From contig OY761554.1 of assembly GCA_963664655.2 (NCBI GenBank), forward strand, positions 4,898,001-4,962,000: a stretch of DNA of 64,000 bases, in the 5' to 3' direction. This document shows, in pieces, positions 1-8,667 of this stretch (position 1 is its first letter; every line of letters begins with the position of its first letter). The DNA comes from Desulfospira sp963664655. Its GTDB lineage: Bacteria > Desulfobacterota > Desulfobacteria > Desulfobacterales > Desulfobacteraceae. The notes beneath the pieces are model-generated. The model saw nothing but the letters and a program-made list of their open reading frames with translations, did not search any database and was not told the origin of the DNA. Made by a program: the position numbers and the translations under genes.

Positions 1-628
1 GATGGGAGGGATTGTTCAAATCACCGAACACAATGGCCCCTGCCGGGCATGCCGTGGTGCAGGCGGTCTGGTATTCGTTTTCTTCGATTTCCCGGTCCTC
101 CACATAGGCCTGTTCCTTGGCCAGCTGATACCGGTGGTAGCAGAAGCTGCACTTTTCAACGATGCCCCTCATTCTCGGAGAGACATTGGGGCTTAAGTAA
201 TTTTCCATGCCCTCAGGCCATTTGGGGTCCCACCAGTTAAAATACCGGGCATGGTACGGGCAGGCCCCCATGCAGTACCGGCAGCCAAAGCAACGGGTGT
301 AAATCTGGCTGACAATTCCCGTGTCATACCCGTAGTCCGTGGCCGTTGCCGGGCATACGGAAACACAGGGGGAGTGGCCGTGGTCCCCTTTGCCGCCGCA
401 GTGCTGGCAAGGACGGGGAATATAGGCCACCTCAGTGTTGGGAAACGTTTTGCCGTTGGTTATTTTATAAACGCGCATCCAGGTGATGCTGTCCTTTTTC
501 CTGGACTCATCCTCCTTAAACGGAACGTTATTCTCCGACATGCAGGATACCATGCAGGAGCCGCATCCGGTGCATTTGTCCAGATCAATAACCATTCCGA
601 ACTTGTGTGCTTTTGTATCGTGTGTCAT
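1..628 (-). CDS. qrcC: QrcC, iron-sulfur subunit of Qrc quinone reductase complex (partial, C-terminus beyond left edge)
   Basis: Electron-transfer subunit with multiple [4Fe-4S] clusters in the Qrc membrane complex, which passes electrons from periplasmic cytochrome c3 to menaquinone. About 209 codons are visible. Ferredoxin-type cysteine clusters follow in order: CTGCGSC near residue 19, CQHC plus a later SPCVSVCP, CFGCRYCMGACP, CSFC, and CTTACP near the edge, as in the DmsB/PsrB family. The ATG at 628 is preceded by AGAGG and lies 26 bp after the qrcB stop, so it is co-transcribed with qrcB. The membrane subunit gene qrcD would be expected beyond the left edge, which cannot be seen. Confidence 0.92.
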   Translation of the reverse strand, partial: MTHDTKAHKFGMVIDLDKCTGCGSCMVSCMSENNVPFKEDESRKKDSITWMRVYKITNGKTFPNTEVAYIPRPCQHCGGKGDHGHSPCVSVCPATATDYGYDTGIVSQIYTRCFGCRYCMGACPYHARYFNWWDPKWPEGMENYLSPNVSPRMRGIVEKCSFCYHRYQLAKEQAYVEDREIEENEYQTACTTACPAGAIVFGDLNNPSH

Positions 629-654
629 CAGAACCTCTTAAGATTGTTAGTCAT

Positions 655-2781
655 TTAGGCTTTGGAAAGGCTTGCCCTGATTCCAAAGGCAGCATCCAGT
701 CCGGAACCGGTTTCAATCACCGGACCGATCAGGTCATTTACATTTACGCCCTTGTTGGAGACAAACTTATTGTCAAAGGTATGGCCAAGTCCCCTGACCA
801 TCCCGATAACGCCGGGCATAATCCCGTGGTTCAGATTCACTCTTACCCGGGCCGAGCCCGCTGGGGTTTCCAGCATGGCAAAGCTGCCGTCCACTAATCC
901 CCCGGCGGTTTGCGGATTTACTTCCACCAGGATGTCTTTGCCGGCAAGGACCTTGTCGGAAACGGTTTTTACGGCAAAGGGGGAGGCGGCAGGAACGGCC
1001 TGGGTTAAACGCATATTGTCAATGGGAATCAGAAGAAGTTTGCCCTCCCCTTCAGGTTGAACACTTGCAGGGTTCTGGGACAAAAAGGAAAAATCAACGT
1101 TGGGAAACCCTGAGGGCAACTCCTGGGAAACACTGGCATAGCCGTCTTCTGAAAGGGTGTCCCAGATATCGGCGGCCAGAGCCTCCAGGCATTCGTCATA
1201 GGATTCCCAGGCAAAGCTTTCGGCCACACTGTCCCCTACGGCAGAGGCCAGGGCTATCAGGGCATCCCCCGGGGATTTGGTATCAAAAACAGGACCCACC
1301 ATGGTCCGGGTCAAGCCCACGGTCCGGGCAGGCAGTGCGCCGCCGGGGGCCACATCTTCTGTTTTTTCCAGAAAGGTGCTCATGGGCAGGACAACGTCTG
1401 CGGCCAAGGCCGTCTCGTCCAGGAAGGATGAAAAGGCCACCACAAAGGGAATTTTTTCAAAGGCTTTTTTAACGGCTTCGGGCTGATTTAAGGTGTAGCA
1501 GGGATTGGCGTTGTAAACCAGCAGGGCATCCAGGGCCGGATCACCGTCCTGTCCCAATGCCTGAACAAGGGCGTTAACCGAGACGGCGGCCTTGTCTTTG
1601 CCGGCACCGGCTTCGGCGGTTTCATCCATGACCGGATCCGGGAAGGACAGATAGCTTTCTTTGGGCAGGACAAACACCCCGCCTTGTTTGTTGATGTTTC
1701 CCTTTAACAGGTTCAGGGCATAGACCGCTGCAAATTCTTTAAGGCTCTGGGCCCCGGCACCTCTGCCCTTGCCCGGAACCGCCACGGCAGTTTTGGCATC
1801 GGCAAACATCAGGGCGGTTTTCCTGATATCTTCAGCCGATACCCCGGTTACCTCGGCCATCTTTTCAGGGGCATAATCTGTTTCAAGGAAGGCCACAAAC
1901 TTGTTAAACCCGCCTTTAAATGTGGATGTAAACCCTGAATCAAATTTTTTCTCCTGAATCAGCACCGCACACATGGATAGGGCCAAATCCCCTTCGGTCC
2001 CGGGTTTGACCGGGATCCACCTGTCAGCGCTGGCGGCCGTGTTGGACAGGCGCGGTTCAATCTGGAAAAGTTTGGCGTGCCGTTCTTTTCGGGAGGCATT
2101 GGCTTTAAAGCAATGGACCGGAGATCCCCATCCTTCAATGATACCGGCGCCAAAGCTTAACACAAACTCTGAATTTTCAAGGTCAAACCCTAAGGTATTG
2201 CCCTGGCCGTGAAAGGTGGCGGCGGTCAGCTCAAGGGTGGCGTCCAGGCCCGGCATGGCATAAAAATTGGGAGACCCGAATGCGGTCAGAAACCGTTTAA
2301 ACAGCCCGGGTACCGAGCCGGCATCCTTGTCACAGATGCAGCCAAGTTTTTCCGGGGCGCTGCCCCTGACCTCACCGAGTTTTTCGGCCACCAGGGAGAT
2401 GGCGTCATCCCAGGAAACCGGTTCAAACCCGCTGCCGGTCTTTTTTAAAGGTTGTTTGACCCTTGCCGGGTCATAAAGGTATTGGAGACCGGCAATCCCG
2501 TGGAGGCAGGCCCCGCCGTCATTGACCGGATATCCGTCAAGGCCCTCTATTTTCACGGGCCGGTTGTCTATTTTTCTAACGCTGATCCCGCAACTTCCGG
2601 GACAGAGGCTGCAAACCGAAGCGTCATATGAAATTTGGCCGTCATTGGGAACAGGGGTCCAGGGCCAGTTCTGTGTCCAGATGGATGAATCATCCGTCAA
2701 TTTGACTCCCACAGGGGAAATCGCAACACCGGCAACTGCGCCAAGTCCCAGTCCCAAGAAGCTTCTTCTATCAACTTTCAT
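655..2781 (-). CDS. qrcB: QrcB, molybdopterin-oxidoreductase-family subunit of Qrc complex
   Basis: 708-residue protein of the DMSO-reductase (molybdopterin oxidoreductase) family, acting on the periplasmic side in the Qrc complex. The N-terminus MKVDRRSFLGLGLGAVAGVA is a twin-arginine-type leader (RRSFLGL). An Fe-S binding motif CSLCPGSCGI follows near residue 50, and the family fold continues to the C-terminus. An upstream extension of the frame to 2895 was rejected: the ATG at 2781 has a GAGGA ribosome site and begins the Tat leader. From the family, QrcB of Desulfovibrio is thought to act as an electron-transfer subunit without bound Mo; that is recall, not visible here. It sits between qrcA and qrcC. 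Confidence 0.92.
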   Translation of the reverse strand: MKVDRRSFLGLGLGAVAGVAISPVGVKLTDDSSIWTQNWPWTPVPNDGQISYDASVCSLCPGSCGISVRKIDNRPVKIEGLDGYPVNDGGACLHGIAGLQYLYDPARVKQPLKKTGSGFEPVSWDDAISLVAEKLGEVRGSAPEKLGCICDKDAGSVPGLFKRFLTAFGSPNFYAMPGLDATLELTAATFHGQGNTLGFDLENSEFVLSFGAGIIEGWGSPVHCFKANASRKERHAKLFQIEPRLSNTAASADRWIPVKPGTEGDLALSMCAVLIQEKKFDSGFTSTFKGGFNKFVAFLETDYAPEKMAEVTGVSAEDIRKTALMFADAKTAVAVPGKGRGAGAQSLKEFAAVYALNLLKGNINKQGGVFVLPKESYLSFPDPVMDETAEAGAGKDKAAVSVNALVQALGQDGDPALDALLVYNANPCYTLNQPEAVKKAFEKIPFVVAFSSFLDETALAADVVLPMSTFLEKTEDVAPGGALPARTVGLTRTMVGPVFDTKSPGDALIALASAVGDSVAESFAWESYDECLEALAADIWDTLSEDGYASVSQELPSGFPNVDFSFLSQNPASVQPEGEGKLLLIPIDNMRLTQAVPAASPFAVKTVSDKVLAGKDILVEVNPQTAGGLVDGSFAMLETPAGSARVRVNLNHGIMPGVIGMVRGLGHTFDNKFVSNKGVNVNDLIGPVIETGSGLDAAFGIRASLSKA

Positions 2782-2827
2782 AAATTTAAGTCCTCTATAA
2801 AATTTGAAAATCGCTGTTGTCGGGGGC

Positions 2828-3493
2828 TTACTTGTGGCACTGGAAACAATAGCCCTGATGGCCGGTTTCCGTTTTGTGACACTCTGCGCAGTCATCCATT
2901 TTCATCCGATCCCAGGAATGCTTTTTGATTCCCCAGATGTTCTTGCCCCAGATATCCCGGCTGTAGCCGGTAATCCTGTTTTCCTCATAAGGCCGCGAAG
3001 CGGTGGATTCGCCAATGTGGCCGTGACAGGTGACGCACTCCATGCCCGCCTTGTTGATATGGGCGGCATGGGAGAAAAACACACAGTCAGGCTGCCTTGA
3101 ATAGACATGCCAGGGGACCTCTTTTTCCTGAGCCACATACTCTTCGGCGAACACGGCTTCATCTTCGGTCTCGCCCATGGCCTCTTCCGTATGGCATTCC
3201 AGACAGGTTTCCATCTTGGGAATCCCGGAAAAGGTACCGTCCTCTCTTAGGAAATGGCAGGTTTCACAATCACCGGTTTCTTCTACATGCAGCGCATGGT
3301 TAAAGTTAAAAGGTTGCTCCTTTTTTGAGTAAAGCAACTTAGGAAAAAGCAGCCAGCCGGACAAGAAGCATATCAAGAATGCCGCTATGAAAAAGATAAC
3401 GCCAAGGCCTAACCCTTTGTCATCTTTTGGATCTCCGGCAGTGCCATCCCCTGCACCTTCCATGGAACCCGCTTTGTTTTCTATTTTACTCAT
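2828..3493 (-). CDS. qrcA: QrcA, membrane-anchored multiheme cytochrome c of Qrc complex
   Basis: 221-residue periplasmic cytochrome c with one N-terminal membrane anchor (about residues 30-52, following LGLGVIFFIAAFLICFLSGW). Five canonical CXXCH sites are visible: CETCH, CLECH, CVTCH, CAECH and CFQCH, the last at the extreme C-terminus. An additional cysteine/histidine stretch (DCVFFSHAAH) could supply a non-canonical haem site; QrcA of Desulfovibrio is usually described as hexahaem, so this deserves attention. First gene of the qrc operon, with GGAG before the ATG at 3493 and a good promoter upstream. It is expected to receive electrons from soluble cytochrome c3. Confidence 0.92.
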   Translation of the reverse strand: MSKIENKAGSMEGAGDGTAGDPKDDKGLGLGVIFFIAAFLICFLSGWLLFPKLLYSKKEQPFNFNHALHVEETGDCETCHFLREDGTFSGIPKMETCLECHTEEAMGETEDEAVFAEEYVAQEKEVPWHVYSRQPDCVFFSHAAHINKAGMECVTCHGHIGESTASRPYEENRITGYSRDIWGKNIWGIKKHSWDRMKMDDCAECHKTETGHQGYCFQCHK

Positions 3494-3628
3494 GAAAACT
3501 CCATCAAAGTTAAAAAGTTGATGTTACCTATCGCCTATTTGTCCGGGAACCGCCCGAACCTTTATTTTTTCGCAGGACACCCCTAAAGGCACCTGCAATT
3601 TATCGGTAAATGGGGCAATCAGCGTTAT

Positions 3629-3657
3629 TCTATATTAAGATCCTGTTTTGTTGTCAA
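3629..3657 (-). promoter_or_regulatory. Sigma-70-type promoter of the qrc operon
   Basis: On the minus strand, TTGACA (3652-3657) and TATAGA (3629-3634) are separated by exactly 17 bp, about 135 bp upstream of the qrcA start. The -35 is a perfect consensus. Confidence 0.6.
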
Positions 3658-3723
3658 GTAAAGGATGAATTATCCCGGCCAAACGCCCTTGCAAAACCCT
3701 AAAAAAATAAACCGCCCCCTCTT

Positions 3724-3795
3724 ATTTCCTGTCTCTTATCTCTTGTTTCTTGTTTCCTGTCTCTTGTTTCCTGTCTCTTGTTTCTTGTCTCTTGC
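3724..3795. repeat. Heptameric tandem array (TTGTTTC/CTGTCTC)
   Basis: About ten consecutive 7-bp units of the types TTGTTTC, CTGTCTC and TTGTCTC lie in the gap between ccsB and qrcA, ending right at the ccsB stop region. The tract is polypyrimidine on the plus strand. It is one of several arrays in the window with a 7-bp period and unrelated unit sequences. Confidence 0.8.
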
Positions 3796-4634
3796 TACGC
3801 ATAGCTGTGAAGCCCTGACAAAAAGTAATTCACGCCAAAATAGGTGAACAGGACGGCCAGGAATCCCACAATGGAAACAATGGCAAGATTTTTGCCGTAC
3901 CATCCGCGCATGAGCCTCAAATGCATGAAAATGGCGTAAATAAACCAGGTGATCAACGACCAGGTTTCTTTGGGGTCCCAGGACCAGTATTTTCCCCAGG
4001 CCGAGTTGGCCCAGACCGATCCGGTGATGATGCCGATGGTCAAAAACAGGAAACCAAATACCACCATCTGGTAGGTCAGCTCATCAATGATATCCCAGTC
4101 CGGCAGCCTTGAAAAAAACGATTTTACGGCCGGTTCCTTTGGCTTGACAAAATAAATGATGCTGAACCCGAATGCCACGGCAAAACCGGCATACCCCAAA
4201 AAACAGGTAATCACATGGGCTATGAGCCAGTTGGATTTCAAGGCCGGAATCAGGGGCGTGATCTTTGAACTCACATCCGGGTTAAAGGAGGCATAGGCAA
4301 TGGCCAGAAAAATCAACGGAGAGACAAACACCCCGATAATGGTTTCCCGGTATTTGAGTTCCACAAAAATGTAAAGCACGGCCACGGTCCAGGAAAAAAA
4401 GACCAGGGACTCATACATGTTTGAAAAGGGGGCATGGCCGTACCCGAGATGATAGGACTCCACCCACCGCATGATAATGCCGGCTGTATTTACCAGAAGG
4501 CCGGCCACCAGGACAACGAACCCGGCCCGGCCCAAACCGTTTTTCTTAAAGGCGAACAACCCGATATAAAATACCGAGGCCAGTGCATAGATGAACGTGG
4601 CCCATGATAATGCCATAGAACTGCTGATCCCCAT
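3795..4634 (-). CDS. ccsB: CcsB/ResC-type cytochrome c biogenesis protein
   Basis: 279-residue polytopic membrane protein of the System II cytochrome c assembly pathway, which presents haem for covalent attachment to apocytochromes outside the membrane. The diagnostic tryptophan-rich WWD segment is clear (GKYWSWDPKETWSLITW, about residues 205-221), with the conserved histidines of the family around it and about eight hydrophobic segments. The ATG at 4634 has AAAGGA ahead of it; a longer frame to 4694 was rejected. It starts 4 bp after the resB stop, so the two are one operon. The adjacent multihaem QrcA is an obvious client. Confidence 0.92.
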   Translation of the reverse strand: MGISSSMALSWATFIYALASVFYIGLFAFKKNGLGRAGFVVLVAGLLVNTAGIIMRWVESYHLGYGHAPFSNMYESLVFFSWTVAVLYIFVELKYRETIIGVFVSPLIFLAIAYASFNPDVSSKITPLIPALKSNWLIAHVITCFLGYAGFAVAFGFSIIYFVKPKEPAVKSFFSRLPDWDIIDELTYQMVVFGFLFLTIGIITGSVWANSAWGKYWSWDPKETWSLITWFIYAIFMHLRLMRGWYGKNLAIVSIVGFLAVLFTYFGVNYFLSGLHSYA

Positions 4635-4638
4635 GTGT

Positions 4639-6030
4639 TTATCCTTTCCTGACCCGCTGGGTCTTGAACTGTTGGGTCTTAAGCCGTTGGGCAAGTTTCC
4701 TGAGTTTGAGCTTCATGCCCTGGATATTCCGGTTGGTCACACCGGCCACGGTCACATTTACACGGCTGTCTTCTGATGTTGCAATTTCAATATAATAAGA
4801 TTCATGGGACATGAAAAAGGTCACCCAGCATCCCAGGATCATGAGGATAAATCCGGCATACACATACCAGACCCCGGGGTCTTTGGTTACCTGAAGTCCG
4901 GTGTAATACCGCTGGTTAAATTCTTTAACCACCACGGTAAACCGCCCCTTTCTCATCTTGTCGAATGTGGGGAATTGGGTGGGCAGGGCAATGGTGAACG
5001 GGGCTTCGTTTCCCAGGGTGATGCGGCCGAAAAAGGCCTCCCCGAGGTTGTGCCCCTTAAAATCATAGTGGGGCAGAAACCCTTCAAACATGAAACTGCC
5101 CTGCCCCCCGGGCAAGGGCCCTGCCTGCCCGGCCTCAAGTTCATGGGTGACCTGTTCTTTGGTCTGGTTGTCGGTGATGGCAAACACGGCCGAATCCGGG
5201 GATGCCGTCCCATAGGAGGCCTGAAAAATATTGATCCCTTTATATCTTAAGGGGTGATTGACCAGGATGTCCTTTGAAAGACTGTCCCTGCCGTTTTCCA
5301 CAATGGTCAGGGTGGAGCGGAACTCTTCAGGGGCGCCGGTGTCATAAAACTTTACTTTAAAATCGTCGCACCGGATGGCAAAATCAAGCTTGATGGGAAC
5401 CTTTGTCCGGAATGCGGTGACACTGTCGGCCGATTCTCCCTCGTCCAGCCTTAAATTGGCCTTGAATCCGAAAACCGCCCCGATAAGGGCCCCGAGCAGC
5501 AGCAGCAGGATACTGGCATGAACCACATAAACCCCAATTCGGGTCCACCGCCCTTTTTCCGCATACAGGATCAGGCTTTTGTCCAGATCTTTACGGATCA
5601 GCTTTCCCCCCTGCCTCTTTAAGGCCTTTTCACAGATCCCGGCCATGGACGCAAGGTCTTCGGGGCTTGAGAAACTTTCTGTGAGTTTGGTTTTTCTGAA
5701 CCGGTCCGGGTTGACCTTTACCTGTCTGGGGAAAATGATTTTCCAGGTATGGGAGAGCCGTTCAACCGAACAGACCACAATATTGATACAAAGAATCACC
5801 AGCAGCAGCAGAAACCACCAGGCATGGTACATATCGTTGAGGCCCATGGCAAAGATAAAATTGGCCGTACCTTCGCCGTAGAGCCTGACATACTGCATGG
5901 GATTCCCGTTCTGAAGAACAATGGTCCCGACGATTGAGGTTGAAGCCAGCAGAACCAGGGTATACACCGTCAGCTTGACGGAACTGAAAAATATCCATAT
6001 CTGCTCAGGAATGGTTTGTTTGTTTTTCAA
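4639..6030 (-). CDS. resB: ResB-like cytochrome c biogenesis protein
   Basis: About 463-residue ResB/Ccs1 family protein, partner of CcsB in System II haem delivery. The family layout is visible: N-terminal membrane segments (SVKLTVYTLVLLASTSIVGT and WWFLLLLVILCINIVVCSVE), a third near residue 165, a large extracytoplasmic domain, and a last membrane segment close to the C-terminus. The likely start is TTG at 6030, preceded by GGAAAGAG; the open frame extends to 6075 without a better site. It lies directly upstream of ccsB with a 4-bp gap. Confidence 0.88.
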   Translation of the reverse strand: MKNKQTIPEQIWIFFSSVKLTVYTLVLLASTSIVGTIVLQNGNPMQYVRLYGEGTANFIFAMGLNDMYHAWWFLLLLVILCINIVVCSVERLSHTWKIIFPRQVKVNPDRFRKTKLTESFSSPEDLASMAGICEKALKRQGGKLIRKDLDKSLILYAEKGRWTRIGVYVVHASILLLLLGALIGAVFGFKANLRLDEGESADSVTAFRTKVPIKLDFAIRCDDFKVKFYDTGAPEEFRSTLTIVENGRDSLSKDILVNHPLRYKGINIFQASYGTASPDSAVFAITDNQTKEQVTHELEAGQAGPLPGGQGSFMFEGFLPHYDFKGHNLGEAFFGRITLGNEAPFTIALPTQFPTFDKMRKGRFTVVVKEFNQRYYTGLQVTKDPGVWYVYAGFILMILGCWVTFFMSHESYYIEIATSEDSRVNVTVAGVTNRNIQGMKLKLRKLAQRLKTQQFKTQRVRKG

Positions 6031-6130
6031 ATGTCTCTTTCCAGGTTGTTGTTTGATCAAGAAGGGTCCACCCAAAAGGGTGGCTGTTTATGGACGTTCC
6101 TGCCCCCCTGTCGGCACCCCATATTTGGGA

Positions 6131-7930
6131 CTAACGGCCTGATGGGTTGCGGGCCAGAGCATCTTCCAGGAAGGCTGACAAATTCGAAGTTTGTTCCTGC
6201 CCTGCCCCCATGGCAGCCCGGATCACGTCCATTTTGCCTAAAATCACGGCCTTTTTTCTGGCCCGGGTCACCCCGGTATACAAAAGGCTTCGGGTCACCA
6301 CAGGGGATAACTGGTCCGGGATAATGATCAGCACCGTATCAAACTCAGACCCCTGGCTTTTGTGGATGGTCACAGCCCAGGCCGGTTCATGGGCCGGAAG
6401 ATCCGCATACCGGTATGTTCGAATTGTTTTGTCCGGCATTTTAAACCCTGCCCGCTCTCCTTTGCCGTCCTGCCCAAAAACCACCCCGGTGTCTCCGTTG
6501 AACAGCCCTTTGTCATAATCATTTAACCGAATCATAATCATCCGTTTAAAAAATTTGTTCTTTATACCAGAATCCCCCCTGATCCGCAAAATTTTTTCAC
6601 AAATGCCGTTCACTTGACCCGTGCCGGCTTCTCCCCGGTTATGGGCGCAAAGTATCCTGAAATCATCTGTTTTTTCTAAGGCATCGGCCAAATTCCCGGC
6701 CGCTGAAAATTTTTGGTATCCCTGTAAAACAAGCTCCTGGAGCAGGGCATTTTTGCCCCCTGCCCTGCCCGGTTCTTTAAACATAAGGTCATCAAAGTCC
6801 CCCTGTTTTAAGACCGCCGTTAATTTGCTGACATCATTTCTCCGGATGGCGTCTGCGATGTTTTCGAGGCCGGTTTTTCCGCCGGACCGGAAATTGTATT
6901 CCAGGAATACCTTGTGGCCATCCAGGGCCGGGGTGGCGCAGATTTCACTGAAAACCGCGCCGGCCTGCACTGGTGACAGCTGGTGGCCGTCCCCGAGCAG
7001 AATTACCCGGGCATATAAGGGAAGGGCCTCTAACAGCCTGGTCATCAAGGCAAGGTCGATCATGGACGCCTCATCAATAATGACCAAATCCGCTGCCAGG
7101 GGGTTGTCCCGGTTGTGAACAAATCCGGGCCTGTCCTTCAAGGGGACCAGGGCCGAGTGAATGGTGGCCCCTTTGGTCAGCCTGGCGGCTGCCTTGCCCG
7201 TGGGGGCCAGGCAGACCACCTTAGGACAGGGAAGGTTCCGGGATTTGGCATATGCCAGGACAAGGGACTGAATGATATCCGTGATATGGGTCTTGCCGGT
7301 GCCGGGTCCCCCGGATATCACGGTGAAATATTGGGTCAACGCCTTTCGGACGGCCTGCTGCTGGGGGCCGGTGGTAACCGGGTCCTGGCCTTGAAATGGC
7401 AAGGCCGACTGCTGCAGGGCAAAATCCGGGTCCATATCCGGAGAACCGGCCCTGACCCTGCGTCGGATATTGTCTGAAAGTCTTTGCTGAAAATCGTAAT
7501 ACCTGGACAGATACAGGCACCCGCCCTGGTCCAGAACCAGGGGATGTGCTTTGACAGGGCCGTTCCGGCTGCCAGATGCTTGGCATACCGGGCAGGCGTT
7601 GACCATATGTGCGGTTTTAAGCGATGCGGTCCAATCTTCTATTTCAGGAAGCCTGATGCCTGCCGGCCGGCTGTGATCCTCTTTACCGCCGCGGCTCAAC
7701 TCATCATCCAGGAAAGAAGACAGAACCGAGCCGGCCGCTTTTTTAAGGTCCAGAAAGGCCACCCCTTGGGACAGTGCCCTGGACACAAGCGCCGCAGAAA
7801 CCAGCACCCGTTCCCCGTCTTCCGGGAAAATCCGGTTCATTGATCTGGCAAAAAAATAATCCTGCCTGCTGATCAGCCCATGCTCAAACAGCATATCCAA
7901 TCCCGGTTCAACCGGTTCTTGCACTGCCAT
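6131..7930 (-). CDS. recD: RecD-like exodeoxyribonuclease V alpha subunit / SF1 helicase
   Basis: 599-residue superfamily 1 5'-3' DNA helicase of the RecD type. Walker A is ISGGPGTGKT, Walker B is VIIDEASMID, and the C-terminal helicase motifs WAVTIHKSQGSEFD and YTGVTRARK are intact. The N-terminal region before the ATPase matches the RecD-specific region and includes a Cys-rich stretch (CPVCQASG). In RecBCD the subunit drives unwinding of the 5'-ended strand. recB and recC are not next to it on either side in this window, so they lie elsewhere or it works alone. Length fits RecD1 better than the longer RecD2. Confidence 0.82.
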   Translation of the reverse strand: MAVQEPVEPGLDMLFEHGLISRQDYFFARSMNRIFPEDGERVLVSAALVSRALSQGVAFLDLKKAAGSVLSSFLDDELSRGGKEDHSRPAGIRLPEIEDWTASLKTAHMVNACPVCQASGSRNGPVKAHPLVLDQGGCLYLSRYYDFQQRLSDNIRRRVRAGSPDMDPDFALQQSALPFQGQDPVTTGPQQQAVRKALTQYFTVISGGPGTGKTHITDIIQSLVLAYAKSRNLPCPKVVCLAPTGKAAARLTKGATIHSALVPLKDRPGFVHNRDNPLAADLVIIDEASMIDLALMTRLLEALPLYARVILLGDGHQLSPVQAGAVFSEICATPALDGHKVFLEYNFRSGGKTGLENIADAIRRNDVSKLTAVLKQGDFDDLMFKEPGRAGGKNALLQELVLQGYQKFSAAGNLADALEKTDDFRILCAHNRGEAGTGQVNGICEKILRIRGDSGIKNKFFKRMIMIRLNDYDKGLFNGDTGVVFGQDGKGERAGFKMPDKTIRTYRYADLPAHEPAWAVTIHKSQGSEFDTVLIIIPDQLSPVVTRSLLYTGVTRARKKAVILGKMDVIRAAMGAGQEQTSNLSAFLEDALARNPSGR

Positions 7931-8163
7931 ACCTTAAAAATCCTTTGAAAACCATGCCTGTTATCCTGGCGTTTTAGCAGTATCCCCCCCATGTTTCAAT
8001 TTGATTTTCCATGATTTTTGAAAAAAGGGCGGAGAATGCACGGATTTTTAAACGGTTTGGTTTCTTTGCCTGAGAAACTATGAACGGAGGAGGAGGGGAG
8101 ATAAAAGAGAATCAGACCACAAAAGACCGCCCATTCTCTAAAGGCGATTCATTTTCTTTTCCA

Positions 8164-8454
8164 TTAGGTACGGGCACCCTGCCTTCTGTCCTGCCCGATT
8201 CGGCGGTTGTCCCGAAAAGACAGGCTGACAAAAACGCCGTCTCGAACACAGCTCCTTCGGTCGGCTCTGGATCTGCGCCTGTCTTTTTTGAACCTTCGGG
8301 TAACCGTCTTTCTCCGGCTTGAAAACCCCCTGATCTCTCTGGGCGAATCAACAGCTTCGTTTAAAACGGGTAATATTTTATAATCAAATGTCATAAGCGC
8401 CGGGTCCTTGTCTATTTTCCTCACTTTACTACTGGAATCGTCATATGTGACCAT
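8164..8454 (-). CDS. Small arginine-rich protein, unknown function
   Basis: Up to 96 residues; start uncertain between ATG 8454 and the internal ATG 8394 (MTFDYKILPVLNEAV), neither with a convincing ribosome site. The C-terminal half carries spaced DRR/RR motifs (TRRFKKDRRRSRADRR, then DNRRIGQDRR), a pattern I associate with short conserved proteins in sulfate reducers and relatives. Another frame (8112-8351) overlaps it but has no such pattern. No domain is recognised; a role in RNA or membrane binding would be a guess. Confidence 0.45.
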   Translation of the reverse strand: MVTYDDSSSKVRKIDKDPALMTFDYKILPVLNEAVDSPREIRGFSSRRKTVTRRFKKDRRRSRADRRSCVRDGVFVSLSFRDNRRIGQDRRQGART

Positions 8455-8522
8455 AAACTTTAATTTACCCGGACACTTATTACACTTTTTTGCCGCGGCC
8501 CCTTATTCCGATGAGCGATCTT

Positions 8523-8667
8523 GTGTCTGAACGAAGCCCCGTATTCAGACAAAAAATTACCCAGATGCCAGGCCCGGAAAAAGTTACAACCGGAGCAACC
8601 TTTAGGTTGTGAAGATTGTAACTTTTTCTGCAACACCGCAGATGGGTGGTTTTTTGTCCAAATACTA
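8523..8667 (-). repeat. Stop-codon-docked palindromic element, copy B
   Basis: About 145-bp imperfect palindrome matching copies at 57832-57978 and 26036-26110. The outer inverted repeat is GTGTCTGAACGAA at 8523 against a diverged TATTTGGACAA on the other strand. Inner arms contain ACCCAGATGC and GAAAAAGTTACAA, with the apex around CCGGAGCAACC/GGTTGTGAAG. Read on the minus strand it begins inside the TAG stop codon of the hemerythrin-like gene (8665-8667), so it forms the 3' end of that message. Confidence 0.85.

Noticed and set aside
3724..3795. CRISPR array among the repeat tracts
   Set aside because: Units are 7 bp and directly contiguous with no unique spacers; no cas genes in the window.
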